In this document: positions 1-5,979 of the stretch, in pieces
Numbering within the stretch: position 1 is the first letter of the stretch
How the letters are laid out: each line of letters begins with the position of its first letter
Assembly (NCBI GenBank): GCA_014879765.1
Contig: JACSRL010000345.1
Location: 1 to 8,532 of the forward strand
Source of the DNA: Anaerolinea sp.
GTDB taxonomy: Bacteria > Chloroflexota > Anaerolineae > JAAEKA01
Direction: 5' to 3'
Length of the DNA: 8,532 bases
The notes under the pieces: model-generated
Databases searched by the model: none
Seen by the model: only the letters and a program-made list of their open reading frames with translations
What the model was told of the DNA's origin: nothing
Position numbers and translations under genes: made by a program

Positions 1-1223
1 GTGAGCTTGACGGTGACCTTTTCCATGAAGCTGCGAAACGGCAGGTCGTAGTTGGTGAACTTGCCGGTGCTGCGGTCCAGCATGGCAATCTGGTTGGACA
101 GGGCCAGCGTGAACCAGACGCGGTCTTTCGCGTCGATGCGAACCGTGTGCGGGTAAAAGCCGCTGTCAAACTCGTGCGCCTTGAACGCCTTGGTCTTCGG
201 GTCGAATTCCAGCAGGCGGCGCTGGTAGGATGAGGTGATGAAGACATGGCCATCCTTCGCGGATTCGGCCAGCGAGTGAATGCCCTGGTAGGTCTCGTGT
301 TTGGGAAAGTCGTGTAACCGACCCGCCAGCAGGCCGCCGAGCTTGTCACCCGGCTGCGGCGGAATCTTGTAGACCGTGTATTCGCCGGTGGTCGGGTTGA
401 CCTCATACAGCCGGTCCTGCAGGTTGTCGCCGACATAGACGAAGCCGTTGGTGTGCGCCAGAAAGTCGTGCATCTGCGAAAACCGGTCGCCCAGCGGCAG
501 TTCGGCAATGCGGGTGCCGGCCAGGTCGGCGGGCCACGGCGTTGATGCAGGCACCTTCGCCGGATCGGCGTTGATGGCTTTCCAGTGTGCCGACAGCAGG
601 TCGGGCAGTTCCTTTTGCGCCTGGCTGGGCAGCCGCGCGCCGTAGCGAACCATGCGCTGGATCGCGGTGTCCCATTCCTGCGGGCTGCGGTCGCGGCTCA
701 GGAAGCTCGAACCCTGCTGGTGACAGAAACCGCATTGCAGCGTGAAGGCCTTGCGCATCGCCGGGTCGGGAATGCCTTGCACCAGCGTCGCCGTCCAGGC
801 ATTGGAGGGGCGCTGCTCGGCCAGCCCACGGGCACCGGTCTCGGGCGTCATCGTGAACCGGCCTTTGGCCAGCGCGTCGGCCGCCTCGATCTTCATGTCC
901 TTGTAGCCGGGCTTGCGCAGGCGCAGGTGCCAGGGTCCGACCGGGTCGGGCAGGGAGACCGTGCCGCTGGCGCCGGTGAAGCCCGTCTGCTCGAAACGCC
1001 CCGGCTGGGCCTGCCCGGTGGGCGCGTAGCCGTTGTCAACGGTGCTGATCTTCGGCGGGTTGGCCGGATAGACGGTGACCATCACCAGACCCAGCGGCCG
1101 GCCGTCGGCGGCATCCACCGACAGGGTGAGCGCGGCCGCGTGCAGGCTGGCCGTGACCAGCGCAGCGGCGGTGAAGCTGCGCAGCAGGGGCAGCCGGGCG
1201 GGTTGCAGGCGGGATTCAGGCAT
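1..1223 (-). CDS. Secreted c-type cytochrome with N-terminal carboxypeptidase-regulatory-like domain and C-terminal beta-propeller (partial, runs off left edge)
   Basis: About 407 residues are visible and the 3' end lies beyond the window. Seen: an N-terminus with arginines followed by a hydrophobic Ala/Leu-rich stretch (about residues 15-32) that looks like a Sec signal peptide. A beta-rich stretch (about 32-130) resembles carboxypeptidase-regulatory-like domains and ends in a 'LRLRKPGYKDMKIEA' pattern. A heme-binding CGFCH motif is at Cys164-Cys167-His168, with Met191 in 'IQRMVRYGARL' as a possible distal ligand. From about residue 230, blade-like repeats ('FVYVGDNLQDRLYEVNPTTG', 'HVFITSSYQRRLLEFDP', 'RVWFTLALSNQIAMLD') resemble streptogramin-lyase (Vgb)/SMP-30 propellers. 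I infer a periplasmic electron-transfer or substrate-binding protein. It is the last visible gene of the leftward operon, 14 bases after the SDR stop. The start at 1223 is chosen because AAGGAG lies 5 bases upstream. An in-frame ATG at 1241 overlaps the SDR stop but has no ribosome binding site. Substrate is unknown. Confidence 0.85.
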   Translation of the reverse strand, partial: MPESRLQPARLPLLRSFTAAALVTASLHAAALTLSVDAADGRPLGLVMVTVYPANPPKISTVDNGYAPTGQAQPGRFEQTGFTGASGTVSLPDPVGPWHLRLRKPGYKDMKIEAADALAKGRFTMTPETGARGLAEQRPSNAWTATLVQGIPDPAMRKAFTLQCGFCHQQGSSFLSRDRSPQEWDTAIQRMVRYGARLPSQAQKELPDLLSAHWKAINADPAKVPASTPWPADLAGTRIAELPLGDRFSQMHDFLAHTNGFVYVGDNLQDRLYEVNPTTGEYTVYKIPPQPGDKLGGLLAGRLHDFPKHETYQGIHSLAESAKDGHVFITSSYQRRLLEFDPKTKAFKAHEFDSGFYPHTVRIDAKDRVWFTLALSNQIAMLDRSTGKFTNYDLPFRSFMEKVTVKL

Positions 1224-1228
1224 GGGGT

Positions 1229-1234
1229 CTCCTT
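1229..1234 (-). promoter_or_regulatory. Ribosome binding site deciding the cytochrome/propeller start
   Basis: The minus strand reads AAGGAG here, 5 bases before the ATG at 1223. This favours 1223 over the in-frame ATG at 1241, which overlaps the upstream stop but has no purine-rich motif in front of it. Confidence 0.7.
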
Positions 1235-1237
1235 GGG

Positions 1238-2074
1238 TCATGGCATGGTTGCGGGCGATGCCCGTGTCGGGTACTCGCCCTGAAAGCGGCGTTTCATGAT
1301 CGCGGCATATCGCTGCGGCCACAGGCGGGTCAGCCACCAGGCCGCTTTGGCGGTGGCGCTGAAGCGAAGCGCGCGGCGGTTGCCGGCGGCGGCGCGGAAC
1401 ACGGCATCGGCCACTTCATCCGGCGTGGTGACGCGGCCAGCCGTCTGGCGCGCGGCGTTCAGGGGCCGGCCGTCGGCGCCGAGCGCGGCGCGGTCGATAC
1501 CGGTATCGATGAACGACGGGCACACCAGCAGCACACCGACGCCGGCGTCTTCCACTTCGGTGCGCAGGCTGTCAAAAAAGCCGTGCAGCGCGTGCTTGCT
1601 GGCCGCGTAGCCGGCTCGCCCCATCAGCGGCGCGAAACCGGCAACGCTGGAGATCGCGATCACCTGGCCACGCGCGGCCAGCAGCGCGGGCAGCGCTGCA
1701 TGCGTGGCGTGCAGCGCGCCAAAGAAGTTGACGGCCATCACCCGCCGGATCACGTCGGGGGCGGTGTCGAACAGCGCGCTGCGGTGCGAGATGCCGGCGT
1801 TGTTGACCAGCACATCGATGCGACCGAAATGCCCGGCTGCCTGCCCGATGGCCGCAGCGCAGGCGGCTTCGTCGGTGACGTCGCAGGGCAGGGCCAGGCA
1901 TCGGACGCCAGCCGCCGTCAGATCGGCGGCCAGAAGGTTCAGCGTGGCGGCATCCCGGTCCAGCGCGGCAACGTTGGCGCCGGCTGCGGCAAAACGCTGG
2001 CACAGCGCGCGGCCCAGGCCACCGGCGGCGCCGGTCACGAACACGGTCGCACCCTGGTAGTTGCGCCCGCTCAT
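1238..2074 (-). CDS. Classical short-chain dehydrogenase/reductase (SDR)
   Basis: 278 residues, a Rossmann-fold NAD(P)-dependent oxidoreductase acting in the cytoplasm on an alcohol/ketone pair. Seen: cofactor-binding TGAAGGLG at residues 14-21, acidic Asp39 at the end of strand 2 (favours NAD over NADP), NNAG at 91-94, and the catalytic tetrad Asn116, Ser143 (in ISSVAG), Tyr156 and Lys160 (YAASK). The C-terminal extension after about 245 is basic and contains Trp-rich 'AAWWLTRLWPQ', as in SDRs that contact membranes or bulky hydrophobic substrates (inference). The start at 2074 forms an ATGA overlap with the stop of the upstream epimerase-like gene, with a GGAGGGG run 9-15 bases upstream. 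A longer in-frame reading upstream lies inside the neighbour and is not used. Family assignment is firm; substrate (steroid, terpenoid or other secondary alcohol) is not determinable. Confidence 0.93.
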   Translation of the reverse strand: MSGRNYQGATVFVTGAAGGLGRALCQRFAAAGANVAALDRDAATLNLLAADLTAAGVRCLALPCDVTDEAACAAAIGQAAGHFGRIDVLVNNAGISHRSALFDTAPDVIRRVMAVNFFGALHATHAALPALLAARGQVIAISSVAGFAPLMGRAGYAASKHALHGFFDSLRTEVEDAGVGVLLVCPSFIDTGIDRAALGADGRPLNAARQTAGRVTTPDEVADAVFRAAAGNRRALRFSATAKAAWWLTRLWPQRYAAIMKRRFQGEYPTRASPATMP

Positions 2075-3045
2075 GCGCCGTTGCCCCTCCCTTGCCGCGC
2101 CTCGCGGTAGATGTCGAACACCTGCGCCGAGGTGTAGCGCGGCGTGTAGCCGAACACGGACTTGAGCCGCGTGTTCAGCAGCACCGGTCGGTAGCGCAGG
2201 AAGTCGAGCTGCTCCGGCCCGTACTGCGTCAGGCCCAGCGGCTTGAGCACGCTCAGCGCGCCGCGCAGCAGCCAGGCCGGCAGCACCCGGCATCGTTTGC
2301 CCAGCTTGCGGGCGATCTCGTGAATCGTCAGCGCGCCGTCGCCGGCCACGTTGTAGATGCCGGGGGGACCCTGATCAATGGCGCGCACGATGATGGCCAC
2401 CACGTCCTGATCCCAGATGAAGACGAAGGGGCTGTCAGAGCCGGCAATGGCCAGCAGGCGCGGCTTTTCGAACAGGTCGGTGATCTGGTTGCGCACCGTC
2501 GGCCCCAGGATGGTGCCGATGCGCAACACCACCTGCTTGAGCGCCGGGTGGCGATGCCGGTAGTCCGCCAGCATTTCTTCCACCAGACGCTTGTGGTGCG
2601 AATAGGCGAAGACCTCGTTGCCGCGCACCGGCATGTCTTCGGTGAGCCAGGCGGCATTGTCGGCATGGTAGCCGTAGGCGGCGCCGCTGGACGAGACGAT
2701 GATGCGGCGCACACCGTGCTGCACGCAGGCCTGCAGCAGGTTGCGCGTGCCGTTGACGTCCACGTCGTATTCAAAAGCGCGGTTGCTGTGCTTGCCGGGG
2801 GTGACGATGGACGCCAGATGCACCACGGTGTCGATGGCGTGGCGCGCAATCAGTTCGGCCATGTCGGGCGAACGGATGTCAGCCACTGCATAGTCGACGC
2901 CATCGAGACGGGCCCGCGGCTCACGGATGTCATGGGCCACGATGGCGGCGGGACGATCATCGCCCGCCAATGCAGCCAGCCGGGCAATCACCTGGCTGCC
3001 CAGGTAACCGCCCGCGCCAGTCACCAGCACGCGATGGGTACTCAT
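2071..3045 (-). CDS. NAD-dependent epimerase/dehydratase-like extended SDR oxidoreductase
   Basis: 324 residues, extended/atypical SDR superfamily (NAD-dependent epimerase/dehydratase, including 3-beta-HSD-like members). Seen: TGAGGYLG at residues 9-16, Asp39 after strand 2, Asp56-Ile57 in the 'VADIRSP' adenine-contacting loop, 'VVHLAS' at 74-79, SSSGAAYG at 118-125, and the catalytic pair Tyr148/Lys152 (YSHHK). A substrate-domain pattern 'VLRIGTILGP' follows. Members act on nucleotide sugars, sterols or other carbonyl compounds. With a BASS transporter before it and a classical SDR after it, a catabolic dehydrogenase/isomerase role is more likely than nucleotide-sugar synthesis, but this is inference. 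The start at 3045 gives an ATGA overlap with the transporter stop, and the Rossmann motif then sits at the usual distance from the N-terminus. Thirty extra in-frame codons upstream would lie inside the transporter and look unlike the family. Confidence 0.9.
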   Translation of the reverse strand: MSTHRVLVTGAGGYLGSQVIARLAALAGDDRPAAIVAHDIREPRARLDGVDYAVADIRSPDMAELIARHAIDTVVHLASIVTPGKHSNRAFEYDVDVNGTRNLLQACVQHGVRRIIVSSSGAAYGYHADNAAWLTEDMPVRGNEVFAYSHHKRLVEEMLADYRHRHPALKQVVLRIGTILGPTVRNQITDLFEKPRLLAIAGSDSPFVFIWDQDVVAIIVRAIDQGPPGIYNVAGDGALTIHEIARKLGKRCRVLPAWLLRGALSVLKPLGLTQYGPEQLDFLRYRPVLLNTRLKSVFGYTPRYTSAQVFDIYREARQGRGNGA

Positions 3046-3962
3046 GCCGCCACCCCGGCGCGCTCTGCGGGCGGGTGCTTTTTCCACCAGGTGGCCAGTG
3101 TCATGCCGGCGACGATGTGCCAGATGCCCCACCACGCGGTGACGATGGCCATGCCGCCCAGGCCGTTGAAGAAGTTGAAGATCAGGATCAGGCCCAGCCC
3201 CGAGTTCTGGATGCCCATCTCGAAGGTGATGGCGCGCCGGTCACGCTCGGGCATTCGCAAGGCGGCGGAGAGGCCGTAACCGGTGGACAAGGCCAGCAGG
3301 TTGTGGATGAAGACGACAAACATCACCAGGTGGATGTACTTCAGGAAGTGCTGGAAGTTGGCTCCCAGCGCACCGCCGATAAAGGTCAGCAGCACCAGCA
3401 GCGAGAAGATCTTCATCGGCTTCTGGATGCGGTGCGTGAAAGCCGGGAACCGCCGGGCCACCCACATGCCCAGCACCAGCGGCACGCCCAGCAGCATCAC
3501 CACCACTTCGAGCATCTCCCACGGGTTCATCGCCACTGACTTCATCAGGCCGCTGGTGACCGGGCTCAGGTTGCCCCAGAACGCGAAATTCAGCGGTGTC
3601 ATCACCAGCGCGGCCAGCGTGGACAGCGCACTGACGCTGACTGAGAGCGCCGTGTTGCCTTTCGAGTAGTGCACCAGGAAGTTCGAGATGTGGCCGGCCG
3701 GGCAGGACGACACCAGAATCATGCCCAGTGCAATGCTGGGCTGCGGCTGCAGGATCCAGACCAGCACATAGGTCATGGCCGGGAACAGCACATGGTGACC
3801 CAGCAGGCCCAGCGCCAGTGCCTTGGGTGTTCGCAGTGCCGATCTGAAGTCTTCAACTTTCAACTCCAGCGCGACGCCGAACATCACCAGGCCGAGCACG
3901 GCGTTGAGGATGGTCAGGGTCTGCGGGTTGAAGCTCAGCTGCACCTGGTCGATGGGCGCCAT
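3042..3962 (-). CDS. Bile acid:sodium symporter (BASS) family transporter
   Basis: 306 residues, a polytopic inner-membrane protein with about nine or ten hydrophobic segments. Seen: BASS hallmarks 'MFGVALELKVEDF' at 27-39, SCPAGHISN at 86-94 (the unwound crossover region near the first Na+ site) and EMGIQNSGLG at 248-257. Glu248, Gln252 and Asn253 match the Na+-binding E-xxx-QN pattern of bacterial ASBT homologues. The family imports organic anions (bile acids, pyruvate, pantothenate and other carboxylates) using the sodium gradient; the substrate here is unknown. It is the first gene of the leftward operon. Its stop overlaps the start of the epimerase-like gene (ATGA). A GGAG motif (3971-3974 read on the minus strand) lies 8 bases before the ATG. 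Being first, and divergent from an AraC regulator, suggests uptake of the compound processed by the downstream enzymes (inference). Confidence 0.93.
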   Translation of the reverse strand: MAPIDQVQLSFNPQTLTILNAVLGLVMFGVALELKVEDFRSALRTPKALALGLLGHHVLFPAMTYVLVWILQPQPSIALGMILVSSCPAGHISNFLVHYSKGNTALSVSVSALSTLAALVMTPLNFAFWGNLSPVTSGLMKSVAMNPWEMLEVVVMLLGVPLVLGMWVARRFPAFTHRIQKPMKIFSLLVLLTFIGGALGANFQHFLKYIHLVMFVVFIHNLLALSTGYGLSAALRMPERDRRAITFEMGIQNSGLGLILIFNFFNGLGGMAIVTAWWGIWHIVAGMTLATWWKKHPPAERAGVAA

Positions 3963-4124
3963 GGGTTTGTCTCCGGGTGTGCATCCAGCCTCGCTGCCGG
4001 TCGGGCAGTCGGGCGGGCGCTGTGTTTGGGGGCTGCGGCGACTTTAGGGCAAACTGCGACTGTCGTCGCCGTTCAGGCGGGACATTTGCCCTTCAATTCA
4101 GGACACCTGCAGCCGACCGATCGC
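3963..4124. promoter_or_regulatory. Divergent intergenic region between BASS operon and AraC regulator
   Basis: 162 non-coding bases between the two divergent start codons must hold the operon promoter and probably the regulator promoter. Seen: an 8-bp inverted repeat, AGGGCAAA (4046-4053) and TTTGCCCT (4085-4092), separated by 31 bases. A smaller GGCGAC/GTCGCC pair (4037-4042 and 4065-4070) overlaps it. The centre-to-centre distance of the outer arms is 39 bases, close to four helical turns, which would place them on the same DNA face. I found no convincing -35/-10 pair on either strand, as expected for an activator-dependent promoter. The operator role is inferred. Confidence 0.45.
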
Positions 4125-5087
4125 ATGCCCGACAGCGTGACCGCCCGCTTTACCCAGGCCCTGCTGGATGCCACCGTCCGTCAGGGTGTGGCTGTGCCTG
4201 CGCCGCTGCAGCAGGCGCTGCGTGACGCGCAGGCGAGGGTGCCGCTGGCGTTGCAGGATGAACTCTGGGCGCTTTATTGCGGCGCTTGCGCCGAACCGCT
4301 GGCCAGTCTGCGCATGGGCGCCGACATCCAGGCGGGGCATCTGGACATTGTCGGCATGCTGCTGCTCAGTTGCGACACGCTGGGTGACGGGCTGGAGGTG
4401 CTGACCGAATACGCGCCCATCATCGGGGACAACGCGCGCTTCGAACTTGCGGCCTTTGCGGAAACGGTCATGGTGCGCTACCTGCCCGACTACACGGTCT
4501 GCCGTGCGCAGCGCGTCGAGGCGGTGATGGGGGCGGTGGTGAGTCTGGCGCGCTGGATGACCAGCGGACGCTTCCAGCCGCTGTGGGTCGGCTTCATGCA
4601 TGCGCCGCGCGCCGCGGCTGCCGACTACACGGCGCTGCTGGGCAGCCCGGTGCGCTTCCATGAAGCCGCCGACGGCCTGGCGATCGACAGCGCGGCGCTG
4701 CAACTCGGGCTGATCCAGGCCGGCCCGCAGCTGCACGCCCACCTGAAGCAGCTGGCCGACGAGATGCTCGCTTCGCTGCGCCAGGGCGGGTTTTCAGAGC
4801 AGGTTCAGCAGCTGATTCGTGCCCAGCCGCGCTGGGGCAAGGAGCGTGTTGCCGGGCAGCTCGGCGTGAGCGGCCGGCAGCTGAACAGGCGGCTGGCGGC
4901 CGAGGCGATCTCGTTCAAGAGCCTGCGCGAAGCCATCCTCTACGAGATGGCCCGCAAGTTGTTGCGGCGGGGTGAGGCGGTGACCGCCGTCAGCGAGCAG
5001 CTGGGTTTTTCGGATGAAAACGCCTTCGCCCGTGCTTTCCGTCGCTGGAGCGGGCAGACGCCCGCGCAGTTTTCCCGCGCCGGCTGA
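4125..5087 (+). CDS. AraC-family transcriptional regulator with AraC-type N-terminal domain
   Basis: 320 residues. Seen: an N-terminal ligand-sensing domain (about 20-205) of the kind found in OruR/ArgR-like AraC regulators ('AGHLDIVGMLLLSCDTLGDGLEVLTEY' is the typical signature region, residues about 68-94). A C-terminal double helix-turn-helix follows (about 236-317). The first recognition unit is 'VAGQLGVSGRQLNRRL' at 242-257 and the second is 'VSEQLGFSDENAFARAFRRW' at 289-308, ending in the family pattern 'SGQTPAQFSRAG'. It binds DNA and usually activates an adjacent catabolic operon when the substrate is present. Divergent orientation from the BASS operon makes that operon the likely target (inference). 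The start at 4125 is chosen because it gives the family's normal length; the open frame continues upstream through the transporter gene in antisense. No strong Shine-Dalgarno is visible, so the start is less certain than the gene. Confidence 0.92.
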   Translation: MPDSVTARFTQALLDATVRQGVAVPAPLQQALRDAQARVPLALQDELWALYCGACAEPLASLRMGADIQAGHLDIVGMLLLSCDTLGDGLEVLTEYAPIIGDNARFELAAFAETVMVRYLPDYTVCRAQRVEAVMGAVVSLARWMTSGRFQPLWVGFMHAPRAAAADYTALLGSPVRFHEAADGLAIDSAALQLGLIQAGPQLHAHLKQLADEMLASLRQGGFSEQVQQLIRAQPRWGKERVAGQLGVSGRQLNRRLAAEAISFKSLREAILYEMARKLLRRGEAVTAVSEQLGFSDENAFARAFRRWSGQTPAQFSRAG

Positions 5088-5093
5088 GCCCCT

Positions 5094-5124
5094 GCCGGGC
5101 GTGGACCCCCCGGTCGTCTTTTTT
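5094..5124 (+). terminator. Probable rho-independent terminator after the AraC gene
   Basis: GCCGGG (5094-5099) can pair with CCCGGT (5109-5114; one G-T wobble) over a 9-base loop, followed within a few bases by a run of six T (5119-5124). It lies 7 bases after the regulator stop codon. The stem is short, so efficiency is uncertain. Confidence 0.5.
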
Positions 5125-5186
5125 GACGTTTTTCAATCAAATTTGGCAGCATCCAGCATGAAAAGGCTTTTCGGTGCTATTGATTC

Positions 5187-5200
5187 AGGACTTTTGTCCT
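5187..5200. promoter_or_regulatory. Palindrome AGGAC-TTTT-GTCCT, possible operator
   Basis: A perfect 5-bp inverted repeat with a 4-base spacer lies about 195 bases upstream of the rubrerythrin start, just after the first ATTGATTC copy. No known regulator consensus is clearly matched. It could be an operator or chance. Confidence 0.2.
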
Positions 5201-5333
5201 CGAGCCGGGATCAAAGGCTGGGCCTCGCCGCAAACAGAATTCGCATCAACTGCCCTGCACCAATAGGCTGGCGCAATGCGGGTCATTGATTCGGCCAATT
5301 GGACGAACCGGACTTTCAGGGAGTACCCTTTGC

Positions 5334-5361
5334 CGGTCTGTGGCCCGCAAGGCCAGAGCCG
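5334..5361 (+). promoter_or_regulatory. Hairpin in the rubrerythrin 5' leader
   Basis: TGGCC (5341-5345) pairs with GGCCA (5351-5355) around a CGCAA loop. The stem extends outward through C5338-G5358 and T5339-A5357, past one G/G mismatch and a T bulge, to CGG/CCG (5334-5336 and 5359-5361). It ends about 22 bases before the Shine-Dalgarno, so it could stabilise the mRNA or influence translation (inference). Confidence 0.35.
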
Positions 5362-5395
5362 AAGCCCAATTGTTCAACTCAACAAGGAGATATCC

Positions 5396-5818
5396 ATGGC
5401 AGCACTGAAAGGCTCGCGCACGGAGCAATGCCTGAAAGACGCCTTCGCCGGCGAATCACAGGCCAATCGCCGTTACCTCTACTTCGCAAACAAGGCCGAT
5501 GTGGAAGGCCAGAACGATGTGGCCGCGCTGTTCCGCTCGACCGCTGAAGGCGAAACCGGCCATGCGCACGGGCATCTGGAATTCCTGGAGCAGTCCGGCG
5601 ACCCGGCCACCGGCATGCCGATCGGCCCGACGCGCGCCAACCTGGCTTCCGCCGTTGCTGGCGAGACGCATGAGTACACCGACATGTACCCCGGCATGGC
5701 CAAGACGGCCCGCGAGGAAGGGTTTGACGAGATCGCCGACTGGTTCGAAACCCTGGCCAAGGCCGAGCGCTCGCACGCCAACCGCTACACCAAGGCGCTG
5801 AACGAACTGGTGGACTGA
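5396..5818 (+). CDS. Rubrerythrin-family diiron protein lacking the rubredoxin domain
   Basis: 140 residues, a four-helix-bundle diiron protein; rubrerythrins reduce hydrogen peroxide in the cytoplasm. Seen: the complete ligand set in family spacing, Glu20 (GESQANRRY), Glu53 and His56 (ExxH), Glu90 and Glu93 (GETHEY), Glu124 and His127 (AERSHANRY). The chain ends soon after the last helix at '...LNELVD', with no CxxC pairs, so the C-terminal rubredoxin domain of classical rubrerythrin (about 190 residues) is absent. Electrons must therefore come from another protein, plausibly the downstream iron-sulfur protein (inference). The start at 5396 is set by AAGGAG 6 bases upstream and by family alignment; an in-frame extension back to 5276 has no ribosome binding site or family similarity. 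It is the first gene of a plus-strand redox block. Confidence 0.95.
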   Translation: MAALKGSRTEQCLKDAFAGESQANRRYLYFANKADVEGQNDVAALFRSTAEGETGHAHGHLEFLEQSGDPATGMPIGPTRANLASAVAGETHEYTDMYPGMAKTAREEGFDEIADWFETLAKAERSHANRYTKALNELVD

Positions 5819-5840
5819 TCTCCCGCCGGTCTGCAGATGT

Positions 5841-5869
5841 CGCCGGCCGGCCCGCTGGGGTCGCCGGCG
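5841..5869 (+). repeat. GC-rich inverted repeat after rubrerythrin
   Basis: CGCCGGC (5841-5847) can pair with GCCGGCG (5863-5869) over a 15-base loop, starting 22 bases after the rubrerythrin stop. No T-tract follows. It could protect the 3' end of a rubrerythrin-only transcript or be a by-product of the GC-rich sequence. Confidence 0.35.
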
Positions 5870-5882
5870 CTCTTCAGGCAAG

Positions 5883-5907
5883 CCCGGTCTGCCGCGCAGA
5901 CGCCGGG
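5883..5907 (+). repeat. Strong hairpin 1 in the rubrerythrin/iron-sulfur gene gap
   Basis: CCCGGTCTGC (5883-5892) pairs with GCAGA (5896-5900) and CCGGG (5903-5907), around a CGC loop and with a 2-base bulge. Ten base pairs form, eight of them G-C. No T-tract follows, so it is not a standard intrinsic terminator; a processing, stability or attenuation role is inferred. Confidence 0.5.
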
Positions 5908-5909
5908 TT

Positions 5910-5947
5910 CTGCGCATGAGGCGTCGCCATCGGCGCTTCATGCACAG
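5910..5947 (+). repeat. Strong hairpin 2 in the rubrerythrin/iron-sulfur gene gap
   Basis: A near-palindrome centred on a CCAT loop (5927-5930): arm 5910-5926 pairs with 5931-5947 at 16 of 17 positions, including two G-T wobbles and one C/A mismatch (5913/5944). It begins two bases after hairpin 1 and ends 32 bases before the downstream start codon. No T-tract follows. It may be a double-strand DNA operator or an RNA hairpin; the sequence alone cannot decide. Confidence 0.55.
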
Positions 5948-5979
5948 CATCCTTCCTGCAATGAACCCGAGAGAGTGCC

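Larger units (their letters stand above)
5125..5395 (+). promoter_or_regulatory. Non-coding leader region upstream of rubrerythrin
   Basis: About 270 bases without a credible gene, less GC-rich than the coding DNA around it. It must contain the promoter of the rubrerythrin block. A weak candidate is TTGGAC (5299-5304) with a poor -10-like TACCCT at 5324-5329, spacing 19. An imperfect direct repeat ATTGATTC(A/G)G occurs at 5179 and 5285. There is also a 14-base palindrome (5187-5200), the 8-base palindrome CCAATTGG (5295-5302) and a hairpin (5334-5361). AAGGAG at 5384-5389 is the rubrerythrin ribosome binding site. Confidence 0.4.

Noticed and set aside
585..1283. Plus-strand open frame (232 codons) opposite the cytochrome/propeller gene
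   Set aside because: The minus strand encodes a coherent secreted heme protein; the plus-strand product is low-complexity Gly/Arg/Gln-rich and crosses a gene boundary.
2092..3279. Plus-strand open frame (395 codons) opposite the epimerase-like and transporter genes
   Set aside because: Shadow of two family-assigned genes with conserved catalytic motifs; no ribosome binding site or domain of its own.
3669..4124. Upstream in-frame extension of the AraC regulator by 152 codons
   Set aside because: It lies antisense to the transporter N-terminal half and would give an abnormally long regulator; the family domain begins after 4125.
5158..5289. Small open frame (43 codons) in the gap before rubrerythrin
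   Set aside because: No Shine-Dalgarno, no recognisable motif; composition fits non-coding leader DNA.
5276..5395. N-terminal extension of rubrerythrin to an upstream ATG
   Set aside because: No ribosome binding site at 5276, no family similarity in the added residues, and a strong AAGGAG immediately before 5396.
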